Assembly: GCA_026874595.1 (NCBI GenBank)
Contig: CM049312.1
Span: 48,675,429-48,739,428, forward strand
Source of the DNA: Sipunculus nudus
Lineage: Eukaryota; Annelida; Sipuncula; Golfingiida; Sipunculidae
Direction: 5' to 3'
DNA length: 64,000 nucleotides
The notes under the pieces were generated by a model. The model was not told the DNA's origin and did no database searches. It saw only the letters and a list, made by a program, of their open reading frames with translations. Made by a program: the position numbers and the translations under genes. Positions 21,988 to 32,460 of the stretch are shown piece by piece; the stretch's first letter is position 1; every line of letters begins with the position of its first letter.

Positions 21988-22910
21988 CATTTTGAAAGTA
22001 TTTGCACGAGTATTCATATACTTTCATTTTTACCTGAATTCCCAATCTTTATGCAAGAAATTTTATAATGGTGTACATAATCATATTCGTATTTAAATAC
22101 AATTACAAAGTATTTGCACCATGTCTGGTATTTATTCAGTTTTCACCAAACAATGATTTTGAGAATCCAGAATATACAAAATTCACACATTTAAATAATG
22201 ATCATAAGTACCTGGTTTTATGGTTTTTATTTATATTAAAAAATAACTGTAAAAAATTCATTTTGGACTAATTTCACATCAATGTACACACTAGACACAG
22301 TAGGAATCTAGATTAATATTATCAACTGCATCTTTGTCTATCATTAATTTCCTTCATATAATCCCTAATGATTAGTAATGAATAATATGATTTACTTCTT
22401 TATCATTTAAAAAAAAATGAACTGAAAAATGCCATAGGTGACTGCATGGTGTTATTTGGAATATGTGACATTCTACCCATCGATACAAGATTCTTATATC
22501 ATCAGTAACTGCAAGTTAATTTCCTGTTATTATAAACTAACAAATTCCTTTTCTATTTTTCTTTAATTTGTTATTAAAAACCACAAAAATTTATTAATTT
22601 ATTGTTTATTGTTATGTTGTTGGTTAAAACTACTAGATGAGTTGGGTTGGACACCTGGATCAACTGTGGCTGGCCATAAGCTGCCTGGATTCTCGCCTCA
22701 AGCGTGCATAATTTGATGAAAGGTCAACAAGGTCAACATACAGGTGACTCAATAGGGGCTGGAGAGAGCCAAAGTCTGACAGGGTCTCATAAAAACATTA
22801 ATAAAAGCTACAATATTTGGCCAATTTCTTTCAGCTTTCTAAACTAAAAAGCTGAAATCCTTATGTGTGCATGATATGAAAATTATATCAACAGTGCTCT
22901 CAGGAAACAA

Positions 22911-24100
22911 ACGTGCCATGGTCACAGTTGGGCAAAATTTAAGGTACTAATTTTATATTTATACTAATAACTTATACAATTTGAAAAATTCAGAACTAAT
23001 TTTGGGTATTCAATTGAATCTTGATTAAATAATGTTACATCCCTGACAATAAAATCTCTAGCTTCAGCAATGCCCTTGTTAAGGGAGTAAATATATTTCT
23101 TGATTTTTTACAAAGTGCATTATGTTTGGGCCCATAACTTAAAAAAAATACACAATACTGGCATCATTTCTGGCATGTGCATAGCGAATGTATAGAAAAA
23201 TATGTATATTATATATGATCAAAGTCAGATCAGTGGTTTTGATATTAGGCAGTCTTAAAGTGTAACAATGGGTTTTTAATGGAAAAATGAAGTTTTTCAT
23301 TGATATCTCGAAGGAATTAAGTCCTAGTGACCAAATTCTTGGCATGGTAGGGGATTTTGGAGAAATCTAACTGTATGCCAAATTTAAGGAACTTAGAGCT
23401 GAAGCTCGGGAGCTGAGCTCTAGCAAACTGCATAACACTAGCAATATGTGACATGGTGCTTGAAAACTTGAATAAAATCTACAGTTTTTGATCAACTGGT
23501 TTCAAATTTTTGGTGTTAACAGTTGAAATGCTAACAAAAACATGCTGTGAAAATTAAATCCACAGCAGTTACAGCAAAAAAACGTGCCATGGTCAAAGTT
23601 GGGCAAAATTTAAGGTACCAATTTTTTATTTTTGCTAATATTTAAAAAAAATTAAAAGATTTTGATCTAATTTTGGGTATACAATTTAATTTTGATTAAT
23701 AAAAGTAATATTACTGGAAAAAAAGTGCTTAGCTTTAACAAGTTTTGTGTTAAGTGATAAAATTTCTTTCCTGATTATTTACAAAATGCATTATGTTTGG
23801 GCCCATAACTTTTTTAAATTATATAATACAGACCTAATTTCTGGCATGTACATAGGAATTATATAGAGGATTATTTATAGATAATATGAGGAAAAACAGA
23901 TGAGTGGTTTTGATATTAGGCAGTCCTGAAGTGTGAAAATAGGTTTTTAATAAAAAAAATTGAGGTTTTTCCTTAATTTCTCAAAGGAATGAAGTCGCAA
24001 AGACCCAGTTTTCGGCTTGGTAGGAGATCTTGGGGACATCTAACATTATGCTGAATTTTGGATTCCTAGGTCTTACGGTTTCAAAACGTGCCACATCTAC
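22911..24100 (-). repeat. P4 core repeat, two tandem copies (~670 bp)
   Basis: The 'acgtgccatggtca' landmark occurs at 22,911 and 23,582. Both copies share 'gggcaaaatttaaggta', 'gtttgggcccataactt', and 'gtggttttgatattaggcagt'. The second copy is much closer to the one at 26,888 than to its neighbour. Confidence 0.75.
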
Positions 24101-24137
24101 GGACGGACGGACGGACGGACGGACAGACGGACGGACG
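24099..24137 (-). repeat. GGAC/GTCC microsatellite of P4 copy a
   Basis: (GGAC)n with one GGACAGAC interruption. The same tract, slightly shorter, occurs at 27,401-27,440 in copy b. Confidence 0.85.
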
Positions 24138-24188
24138 ACGGACAATGGACCACGACTATAGCTCAGATGACTTACAGTCAGCTGAGCT

Positions 24189-24395
24189 AAAAAACTATAG
24201 ATGACTATAGGTCGAGCGCTTGCTGAAAATTAAAATAGGACAGACAGACAGAATGGGGAATGCAAAGACTAATAAAATGAGCTATAGTTTGTGCAGATAG
24301 GACAATTTTGAACGACGTTATAAGCAAACTAATATTTCTTTTCGGTTACCTTGCCCTTGACCTATCTCCACAAAAAAAAGACTTGCAAGAGTTTT
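24189..24395 (-). mobile_element. P1-like fragment in reverse orientation
   Basis: On the minus strand it shows 'agctcattttattagt', GTCTGTCTGTC, and a degraded 'caagcgctcgacctatagtc' like the P1 3' end. The CTAG is lost. It also has a reversed AGGTCA-type segment near 24,350. Confidence 0.4.
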
Positions 24396-25036
24396 GTTTT
24401 TATGCCCCCGCCACAAAGTGGCCGGGGCATATAGTTTTACCCATGTCCGTCATTCTGTCATTCCGAAATCAAACAGTTGTACGGACTTTTTCCACAATGC
24501 CTGCAGATATTGGCCTGATTTTTGGTGTGCGGGCAGATAATGACCAGTTACAGATCGAGTTTGCGTTTCGTCCCGGGTGACCTACTTTTGACCATTTTAC
24601 GGCTCCTGAACTTTTCATGAAAAATAGAAATTGTCATGACAAATACACATATACGGACTTCTTTTCGCAATGCCTGCAGATATTGGGCTGATTTTTGTTG
24701 TGTTTGCAGATAATGACCAGTTACAGATCGAGTTCTCGTTTTGTCCCAGTTGACCTACTTTTGACCGTTTGATGGTGCCCTAACATAGAAAATTTCATGA
24801 AAAATATAAATTTTCATGACAAGTGCACATGTACGGATTTTTTTTCGCAATGCTCGCAGAAACGGGCCTGATTTTTGGTGTGTGGGCAGATAATGACCAG
24901 TTACAGACCGAGTTCGCGTTTTGTCCAAGTTTACCTACTTTTGACCGTTTGACGGTGCCCTAACACGGCTCCTAAACATAGAAAATTTCATGTAAAATAG
25001 AAATTTTCATGAGAAATGTAATGTACAGCCTTTTTT
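24396..25036 (+). mobile_element. P2 element, left part
   Basis: 5' end with T-run, terminal hairpin (24,401-24,431), a short GTCCGTC segment, then three tandem ~180-bp cores ('cgcaatgc(c/t)(t/c)gcaga', 'taatgaccagttacaga' landmarks) to ~25,030. It is interrupted in the middle of a core by P3 and resumes at 27,600. No ORF of interest. Confidence 0.6.
24401..24431. repeat. P2 5'-terminal hairpin
   Basis: Arms of 14 bp (TATGCCCCCGCCAC and GTGGCCGGGGCATA) around AAA, with one mismatch. ATGCCCCCGCC is also the inverted complement of GGCGGGGGCAT at the P2 3' end (27,949-27,959), so it contains the subterminal inverted repeat. Confidence 0.75.
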
Positions 25037-25064
25037 AGCCCTCAGTTCATAGGCTGATGGGCTA
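25036..25064. repeat. P3 5'-terminal hairpin
   Basis: TAGCCCTCAG pairs with CTGATGGGCTA with one bulged base, loop of 8. Same position and type as the P2 and P4 5' hairpins. Confidence 0.6.
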
Positions 25065-25583
25065 TTGTCGTCACCCAAGCTGTCCGTCTGTCTGTCTTGC
25101 CGTCCGTCTGTCCGTCCGGCGTCTGTTAGCTTTTTACCTTGTGAGCGGGATATCTCTAAAAGGATTCACCGTTGGAATTTTATTTCATCAGTGAAGATAT
25201 ATATCGATAAAATCTCGGTCGAGTTGGAAGATAGGTGACCTTGACCCATTTTTCTACATTTTAGAGCTGATTATGGAAAAACACTCAGAAGCTTATATCT
25301 CAGAAAGCATTGTGTGGATTTTCACAAAACTTAATATGATCATTGGGAATGATGGTCTGTACGTGCTGCACAGTTTTGGTGGCACCACCTACAATTTCTG
25401 TTTTTTTTTATGAATTTTTATTGTATTTTCAATTTTGGACTTTTGTACAGATATTTCCAAAGGTATTCAACACAGGAACTTCATTTCTTCAGTGGTATTG
25501 CATATTTACAAAATCTTGGTTAAGTTCATAGATGGGTGATCTTGACCTACTTTTCAAGGTCACAGAGCTTAGAATAGAAAAAC
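25037..25583 (+). mobile_element. P3 element, left part
   Basis: Inserted into a P2 core. The 5' end has a T-run and hairpin (25,036-25,064), then GTCCGTCTGTC microsatellite and ~220-bp cores ('atctcagaaagcat', 'ggtgaccttgacc' landmarks). It is interrupted at 25,584 by P4 copy b and resumes at 27,488-27,494. Confidence 0.55.
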
Positions 25584-26581
25584 AAGGGACCTATGGGTCA
25601 CTGTGCTCAGCTGACGTTAACCTTAAAGGTAAAAATCGAAAGTAATATAAAATGGAGATAAAGTGTAAGAGGAAGAGGTTATAAAGGCCATGGTTGGTTT
25701 ATATGATTGGTTTGTATTGATGAGCAAGAAATTGTTGCAAATAATATTTTGTGACCTGACCATGTGTTTCCTAATGTTGAAACTGAAGCATGTGAGCAGT
25801 TTGTGAACAAATGATCTGTACAATTACCATGATCATTAGTTGGCTTTTCGATTAACTGTTGACATTTCAGTAGTTTACACATTTGTTCAATCAAATCTTT
25901 TTTTTTGTATAATATATATTATTAAATATGTTTTTTATATGAAATGTATACAGTTGAAATATAACTAATTAACAACATAAAAAATGGCAAACAAAGCCTG
26001 ATCTCAAATTCTGCTGATGCAGGATAATAATGAACACATGTTTGTAATAAATCCTCATTTTTTTTATCACATCAATTTTTTTTTAAATTTAAGTTTATAT
26101 TTCTATACATTTTCAATATAACATATATATCTGAATATAAAAGTTGATTCATAATTCTCAATTGCATCATCATAAATCTCAATCTTGTCAGATAACACCA
26201 CATCATGCATACAAATGTTTATTTATTTTTTACCACAAAAATTTATCTTTTAAATCTGCAAAACAATAAATATCTAAAAAAAATACTTGATTTAAATTTC
26301 CATTTTTTAATTGTGTCTTTATTTATCCATAATGTGCTTCATATTTTATCATAATTTAAGCATACTGATGGGTTCCATTATGACTGGTAAAATCATTTAA
26401 AAGAAAAATGATTTCTTTAAAAATGCTACATTACCCAACATTGCATCTTCTGGATTACACCTTGAATTACTTTTTCAAGGAAAGTTTTTGCATATCAGAG
26501 TGGAAACAGCATTACAATTAAGGAGATACAGTGAAAACAATAACAATACTATATAACACTTGGTGGGTTGGGTTTGCGCGA

Positions 26582-26597
26582 GGGGGGGGGGGGGGGG
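26582..26597 (+). repeat. G16 homopolymer
   Basis: Sixteen consecutive G inside P4 copy b. Length is likely variable and error-prone. Confidence 0.9.
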
Positions 26598-27400
26598 TGA
26601 TTGGGGTGGTGATATGAGAATAACTGTACACCTGTCACAGCAGGGGATCTCCCCCAGTGACTGTAACAAATCAGAAACCCTGGCATAGCTGACTTCCAGT
26701 GACCTGGAGTGGGACCCTGCATCTGTAATCTGTAATCAAAGCAAATGACTACAATAGAGCCTCAAGAAAAAAATCAATAACCAGCTTAATTTTCAAGCTT
26801 TTACTTCCAAATTTCAGATTTAAACAAATTAAATATTTATGTTTACATGGTGTGAAAATTAAATCAATGGTACTTACAGGAAAAAAACGTGCCATGGTCA
26901 AATTGGGCAAAATTTAAGGTACTGATTTTATTTTTATGCTAATTACTTAAAAAATTTACAAAATTCAGATCTAATTTTGGGTAAACAATTGAATCTTAAT
27001 TAAACATAGTTATATAATTGGGAAAATAGACTCTAGTTTCAAAATTTTTCATGTTAAGTGAGTAAATATTTTTCCTGATTTTTTACAAAGTCCATTATGT
27101 TTGGGCCCATAACTTAAAGAATTTATACTTAACAGACTTAATTTCTGGCATGTACATAGGAACTATATAGAAGAATATTTATGGTAAATATGAGGAAAAA
27201 CAGATGAGTGGTTTTGATATTAGGCAGTCCTGAAGTGTAAAAATAGGATTTTAATAAAAAATTGAGGTTTTTCCTTAATTTTTCAAAGGAACAAAGTTGC
27301 AAAGACCCAGTTTTTGGCTTGGTAGGAGATCTTGGGGACATCTAACATTATGCTGAATTTTGGATTCCTAGGTCTTATGGTTTCAAAACGTGCCACATCT

Positions 27401-27440
27401 ACGGACGGACGGACGGACGGACAGACGGACGGACGACGGA
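27401..27440 (-). repeat. GGAC/GTCC microsatellite of P4 copy b
   Basis: Same tract and flanks as at 24,099, followed by 'gacaatggaccacgactatagctcaga' landmarks of the P4 5' end read in reverse. Confidence 0.85.
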
Positions 27441-27487
27441 CAATGGACCACGACTATAGCTCAGATGATTTATAGTCAGCTGAGCTA

Positions 27488-27599
27488 AAAAACTTAGGAG
27501 TTTATTTCTCAGGAAGCATTTGGTGGATTGTAATGAAATATGGTACATACCTCTCCAATAAAATTTATAACTGATTATCAGCTTTTGCTAATATTCTAG
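27488..27599 (+). mobile_element. P3 element, right part
   Basis: Resumes the P3 core at the exact point where copy b interrupted it ('tttctcaggaagcat' against 'atatctcagaaagcat' at ~25,293) and ends in CTAG (27,596-27,599) followed by TT. The 3' hairpin is weak (AGC-TTTT-GCT). Confidence 0.5.
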
Positions 27600-27982
27600 T
27601 TTCGCAATGCAATGCTTACAGATACTGGCCTAATGTTTGGTCTGTTGGCGCATAATGACCACTCACAGATTGAGTTCGCGTTTCGTTCCAGTTGACCTAT
27701 TTTTCACCATATGACAGATCATGAACATAGAAAATTTCATGGGAAACAGATTTTTTTGTTAAATGCACATGTATGGACTTTTTTCACAATGCCTGCAGAT
27801 ACTGGCCTGATTTTTGGTGTGTTGCTTGATAATGACCCGTTACAGATCGAGTTTGCATTTTGCCCTCATTGACTGACTTTTCACCATATGACACCTCCTG
27901 AACTTAAAAATTTTTACAAAATTTAACAAATATTTCTAATTTGCTCCAGGCGGGGGCATTCTTGTCGTTCCGACACATCTAG
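27600..27982 (+). mobile_element. P2 element, right part with 3' end
   Basis: Resumes the interrupted P2 core ('cgcaatgc' after T-run), adds one more core, then the subterminal GGCGGGGGCAT (27,949-27,959), hairpin TGTCG-TTC-CGACA (27,963-27,975), CAT, and CTAG-TT (27,979-27,982). Confidence 0.6.
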
Positions 27983-28225
27983 TTCTATCAACTGTATAAC
28001 GTTCAGAGCAATTGCTTGAGATATGTGGCCTGCAGAGCATGAAGCCAAAGAATAAGCAAAATCCGATAGAGTTTTTTGGATGACTAATTTTTTGCATAAA
28101 ATTTCTTGATGCTAACTCTTGCCGTTTTCAAGATAGTATGGGTAAACATACAGACGATGGCCGACGGATGCCAGATGACGCCACACCATCGCATAAGCTC
28201 ACATGTCGCTAAAAAAAATCATTCA
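27983..28225 (-). mobile_element. 5' fragment of a further element (minus orientation)
   Basis: Read on the minus strand, 28,220 downward begins with a T-run, AGCGACATGTGAGCTTATGC, and 'catccgtcggccatcgtctgt', matching the T-run plus hairpin plus GTC-rich layout of P3 and P4 5' ends. Body and 3' end are missing. The satellite array begins at its outer edge. Confidence 0.35.
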
Positions 28226-29209
28226 AGATGGGAGAGCATGAAGAAATAAACAAACAGTCAATCATAGCAAGCCGGCAGAGCATGTACATATACACAAACA
28301 GTCAATCAACAAGGGAGAGCATGTACAAATACACAAACAGTCATTCAACAAGGGAGAGCATGTACAAATACACAAACAGTCAAGCAACAAGGGAGAGCAT
28401 GTACAAATACACAAACAGTCAACCAACAAGGGAGAGCATGTACAAATACACAAACAGTCATTCAACAAGGGAGAGCATGTACAAATACACAAACAGTCAA
28501 GCAACAAGGGAGAGCATGTACAAATACACAAACAGTCATTCAACAAGGGAGAGTATGTACAAATACACAAACAGTCAAGCAACAAGGGAGAGTATGTACA
28601 AATACACAAACAGTCATTCAACAAGGGAGAGCATGTACAAATACACAAACAGTCAGGCAACAAGGGAGAGCATGTACAAATACACAAACAGTCATTCAAC
28701 AAGGGAGAGTATGTACAAATACACAAACAGTCAAGCAACAAGGGAGAGTATGTACAAATACACAAACAGTCATTCAACAAGGGAGAGTATGTACAAATAC
28801 ACAAACAGTCAAGCAACAAGGGAGAGTATGTAAGAATTAACAAACAATCTCTCAACAAGGGAGAGCATGCACTATAAAACAGACATTCAACAAGGGAGGG
28901 CACTTACAAATACACAAACAGTCAAGCAACAAGGGAGAGCATGTACAAAAACACAAACAGTAAATCAACAAGGGAGAGCATGTACAAATACACAAACAGT
29001 CAGTCAACAAGGGAGAGCATGTACAAATACACAAACAGTCAATCAACAAGGGAGAGTATGTAAGAATTAACAATCTCTCAACAAGGGAGAGCATGCACTA
29101 TAAACAGACATTCAACAAGGGAGGGCACTTACAAATACACAAATAGTCAATCAACAAGGCAGAGCATGTACATTACATAGTCAATCAACAATGGAGAGCA
29201 TGTACAAAA
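28226..29209 (+). repeat. 39-bp satellite, first block
   Basis: About 25 monomers; a typical one is 28,325-28,363. From ~28,315 to ~28,830 two monomer variants alternate (CATTCAAC and CAAGCAAC), giving a 78-bp dimer. It begins with degenerate monomers next to an element fragment and ends where an unrelated ~1.1-kb sequence interrupts the array. The forward 201-aa frame here is a product of the 39 = 3 x 13 periodicity, not a gene. Confidence 0.9.
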
Positions 29210-30290
29210 CAGGCTTGGGGCCAGGTACTTGTACCTGTACCTGTGTCACAATTCAGAGTACCTGTACCTGTACCTGCCGGTCATGAGTTGGAAGTTCCTT
29301 GTACCTGTACCAGGAACAAAAGTACCTGTACCTGGTAAAAGGTACTCCAGGTACTTGAAATGGTCACCAGGTTTGGGTCAATTGCATATACACCCCTGTC
29401 AGGGCAGTTCACTATCTTAGGCAGGGGTAATTACAAAGCATTCATCCCTGCTGCCTCTGCAGCTAGCTACCTGGCTAGCAAGCTGGTCAACCCCCAGCCT
29501 CTTAACAGGAAGTTTATTGCAGCATTATATTATCAGCACAAGTATACAGCAACCAACAAAGGATAGATACAGGGGGTTGCCTACATGCCCCATGTCTGAA
29601 GTTGGCTAGTATGTACACTGAACAGGGTTGGGGCCAGGTACTTGTACCTGTATCTAAGTACACAATTCATAGTTATATGAATTACAGGTAAGATACTGGA
29701 TATGGACATCAAGTATGGTCAAGTAAGGTACTGAGCAGTCATCCCTGTCAGGACTATTAACTAAACCTGGCAGGGGTAATTACTAAGCTTTCAACCTTGC
29801 AGCCTTTGAACTTGAGTGGACTTGGGCTAGTAGCATGCTGGCCTAGCTACCTGCAGCCTCTACACAGGAAGTTCATAGTGGCATTATCATATATAAAGGG
29901 TACAGAGCAAAGGATATGGACAGGGTTGCTTTTATGTCCCATGTAGATACCTGTTGTCTAGTACGTATAAAGAACATTGGTGTAGGATAAATGTAGGAGT
30001 AAAGAAAAAAACATATTATATCATTGAACTCCCAACATAAGCCAAACAAAAGCAGAACTTCCCATTTTACAGAAAAAAAGTCCCAGCTCATGCAATTATA
30101 TGCAGGTGCTCAAAACATCCTCAGTGTGACTTTCTGTCATGAATATGTGTATTGTTGCTTCTAATTTTGTATGTATTATTGTCATGAAGTTAATCTATTA
30201 AATTGATTGTAAGATTTTCCCTTTCAGACAAGCTATTAAGCCTCTTTACTTTAAAGTATGGGGCTCCCAGAGATTTTGACTTAAAAACAG
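29210..30290. mobile_element. Interruption of the satellite: two diverged ~400-bp repeats
   Basis: Copy 1 starts at 29,210 and copy 2 at 29,623, both with CAGG(C/G)TTGGGGCCAGGTAC followed by GTACCTGTACCTG-type subterminal repeats and later 'ggcaggggtaattac' and 'aggaagtt(t/c)at'. CAG(G)-start plus short tandem subterminal motifs suggests a non-autonomous hAT-like element, but no matching right-hand inverted terminus or target duplication was found. 29,990-30,290 is unassigned AT-rich DNA. Confidence 0.4.
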
Positions 30291-31030
30291 GGTACTTACA
30301 AATTCACAAATAGTCAATCAACAAGGGAGAGCATGTACAAATACACAAACAGTCATTCAACAAGGAAAAGCATGTACAAATACACAAATAGTCAATCAAC
30401 AAGGGAGAGCATGTACAAAACACAAACAGTCAACCAACAAGGGAGAGCATGTACAAATACACAAATAGTCAATCAACAAGGGAGAGCATGTACAAATACA
30501 CAAACAGTCAACCAACAAGGGAGAGCATGTACAAATACACAAACAGTCATTCAACAAGGAAAAGCATGTACAAATACACAAATAGTCAATCAACAAGGGA
30601 GAGCATGTACAAAACACAAACAGTCAACCAACAAGGGAGAGCATGTACAAATACACAAATAGTCAATCAACAAGGGAGAGCATGTACAAATACACAAACA
30701 GTCAACCAACAAGGGAGAGCATGTACAAATACACAAATAGTCAATCAACAAGGGACAGCATGTACAAATACACAAACAGTCATTCAACAAGGAAAAGCAT
30801 GTACAAATACACAAATAGTCAATCAACAAGGGAGAGCATGTACAAAACACAAACAGTCAACCAACAAGGGAGAGCATGTACAAATACACAAATAATCAAT
30901 CAACAAGGGAGAGCATGTACAAATACACAAACAGTCAACCAACAAGGGAGAGCATGTACAAATACACAAATAGTCAATCAACAAGGGAGAGCATGTACAA
31001 AACACAAACAGTCAACCAACAAGGGAGAGC

Positions 31031-32460
31031 ATGTACAAATACACAAACAGTAAATCAACAAGGGAGAGCATGTACAAATACACAAACAGTCATTCAACAA
31101 GGGAGAGCATGTACAAATACACAAACAGTCATTCAACAAGGGAGAGCATGTACAAATATAGTCAACCAACAAGGGAGAGCATGTACAAATACACAAACAG
31201 TCAGTCAACAAGGGAGAACATGTACAAATACACGAACAGTCAACCAACAAAGGATAGCATGTACGAAGCTTTGTAATTTTTTTGTACAAAGCACAAACAG
31301 TCATTCAATAAGGGAGAGCACATACAAATACACAAACCGTCAACCAACAAGGAGACCATGTACAAAACATAAACAGTTAATCAACAAGGGAGAGCATGTA
31401 CAAATACACAAACAGTAAATCAACAAGGGAGAGCATGTACAAATACACAAACAGTAAATCAACAAGGGAGAACAAGTACAAATACACAAACAGTCAATCA
31501 ACAAGGGAGAGCACTTACAAATACACAAATAGTCAATCAACAAGGGAGACCATGTACAAATACACAAACAGTCAACCAACAATGGAGAGCATGTACAAAT
31601 ACACAAACAGTCAGTCAACAAGGGAGAGCATGTACAAATACACAAACAGTCAACCAACAAGGGAGAGCATGTACAAATACACAAATAGTCAATCAACAAG
31701 GGAGAGCATGTACAAAAGACAAACAGTCAACCAACAAGGGAGAGCATGTACAAATACACAAACAGTAAATCAACAAGGGAGAGCATGTACAAATACACAA
31801 ACAGTCATTCAACAAGGGAGAGCATGTACAAATACACAAACAGTCATTCAACAAGGGAGAGCATGTACAAATATTGTCAATCAACAAGGGAGAGCATGTA
31901 CAAATACACAAACAGTCAGTCAACAAGGGAGAACATGTACAAATACAAGAACAGTCAACCAACAAAGGATAGCATGTACGAAGCTTTGTAATTTTTTTGT
32001 ACAAAGCACAAACAGTCATTTAATAAGGGAGAGCACATACAAATACACAAACAGTCAACCAACAAGGAGACCATGTACAAAACATAAACAGTTAATCAAC
32101 AAGGGAGAGGATGTACAAATACACAAACAGTAAATCAACAAGGGAGAGCATGTACAAATACACAAACAGTAAATCAACAAGGGAGAACATGTACAAATAC
32201 ACAAACAGTCAATAAACAAGGGAGAGCACTTACAAATACACAAATAGTCAATCAACAAGGGAGAGCATGTACAAATACACAAACAGTAAATCAACAAGGG
32301 AGAATATGTACAAATACACAAACAGTCAATCAACAAGGGAGAGCACTTACAAATACACAAACAGTAAATCAACAAGGGAGAACATGTACAAATACACAAA
32401 CAGTTAATCAACAAGGGAGAGCATGTACAAATACACAAACAGTAAATTAATAAGGGAGAG
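31031..32460 (+). repeat. Higher-order repeat, 715-bp period, two copies
   Basis: 31,031-31,745 recurs at 31,746-32,460, inferred from identical arrangements of variants (including the hairpin insert at 31,268 and ~31,983) at a constant 715-bp shift. The second half is less regular. Confidence 0.7.
31268..31292. repeat. HindIII-containing hairpin insert (first of 17)
   Basis: GCTTTGTA and TACAAAGC arms around an AT loop, placed between satellite monomers. Further forward copies start near 31,983, 33,488, 34,053, 34,973, 35,573, 37,308, 37,871, 38,793, 39,547, 39,989, 40,585, 42,277, 42,836, 43,678, 44,432 and 45,390; one reversed copy lies near 51,712. It marks subfamily A and is absent from the right-hand forward array. 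Confidence 0.8.

Larger units (their letters stand above)
21562..24188 (-). mobile_element. P4 element, copy a (minus orientation)
   Basis: The right edge, read on the minus strand, is the 5' end: TTTTTTAGCTCAGCTGAC, a hairpin and a GTCC microsatellite. The left edge matches the 3' end of copy b: AAGGGACCTATGGGTCAC then GCTCAGCTG. Inside are an AT-rich segment (21,600-22,630) and two tandem ~670-bp cores starting at 22,911 and 23,582 ('acgtgccatggtca' landmark). Assignment to the same broad class as P1 rests on 5' hairpin, microsatellite and core repeats. No coding region is recognised. Confidence 0.5.
25584..27487 (-). mobile_element. P4 element, copy b (minus orientation), inside P3
   Basis: Bounded by AAGGGACC on the left and GAGCTA on the right. 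Inverted GCTCAGCTGAC (25,605-25,615) and GTCAGCTGAGC (27,475-27,485) lie near the ends, and AAAAAC stands on both sides. Removing it rejoins a continuous P3 core. It contains AT-rich DNA (25,620-26,850) with G16, one ~600-bp core (26,885-27,400) and a GGAC microsatellite. No coding region seen. Confidence 0.6.

Noticed and set aside
25578-27493. AAAAAC on both sides of P4 copy b as a 6-bp target-site duplication
   Set aside because: The element's own 5' end begins with a T-run (A-run on the plus strand), so the match can arise without duplication. It is not usable as proof of a cut-and-paste transposon.
1-28225. tRNA-derived SINEs or tRNA genes
   Set aside because: No B-box-like GGTTCGAATCC or cloverleaf was noticed on either strand. 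The dispersed repeats are better explained by hairpin-terminated elements.
29229-29566. Short ORFs in the array interruption
   Set aside because: The longest are translations of GTACCTG repeats and flanks, with no transposase motif.
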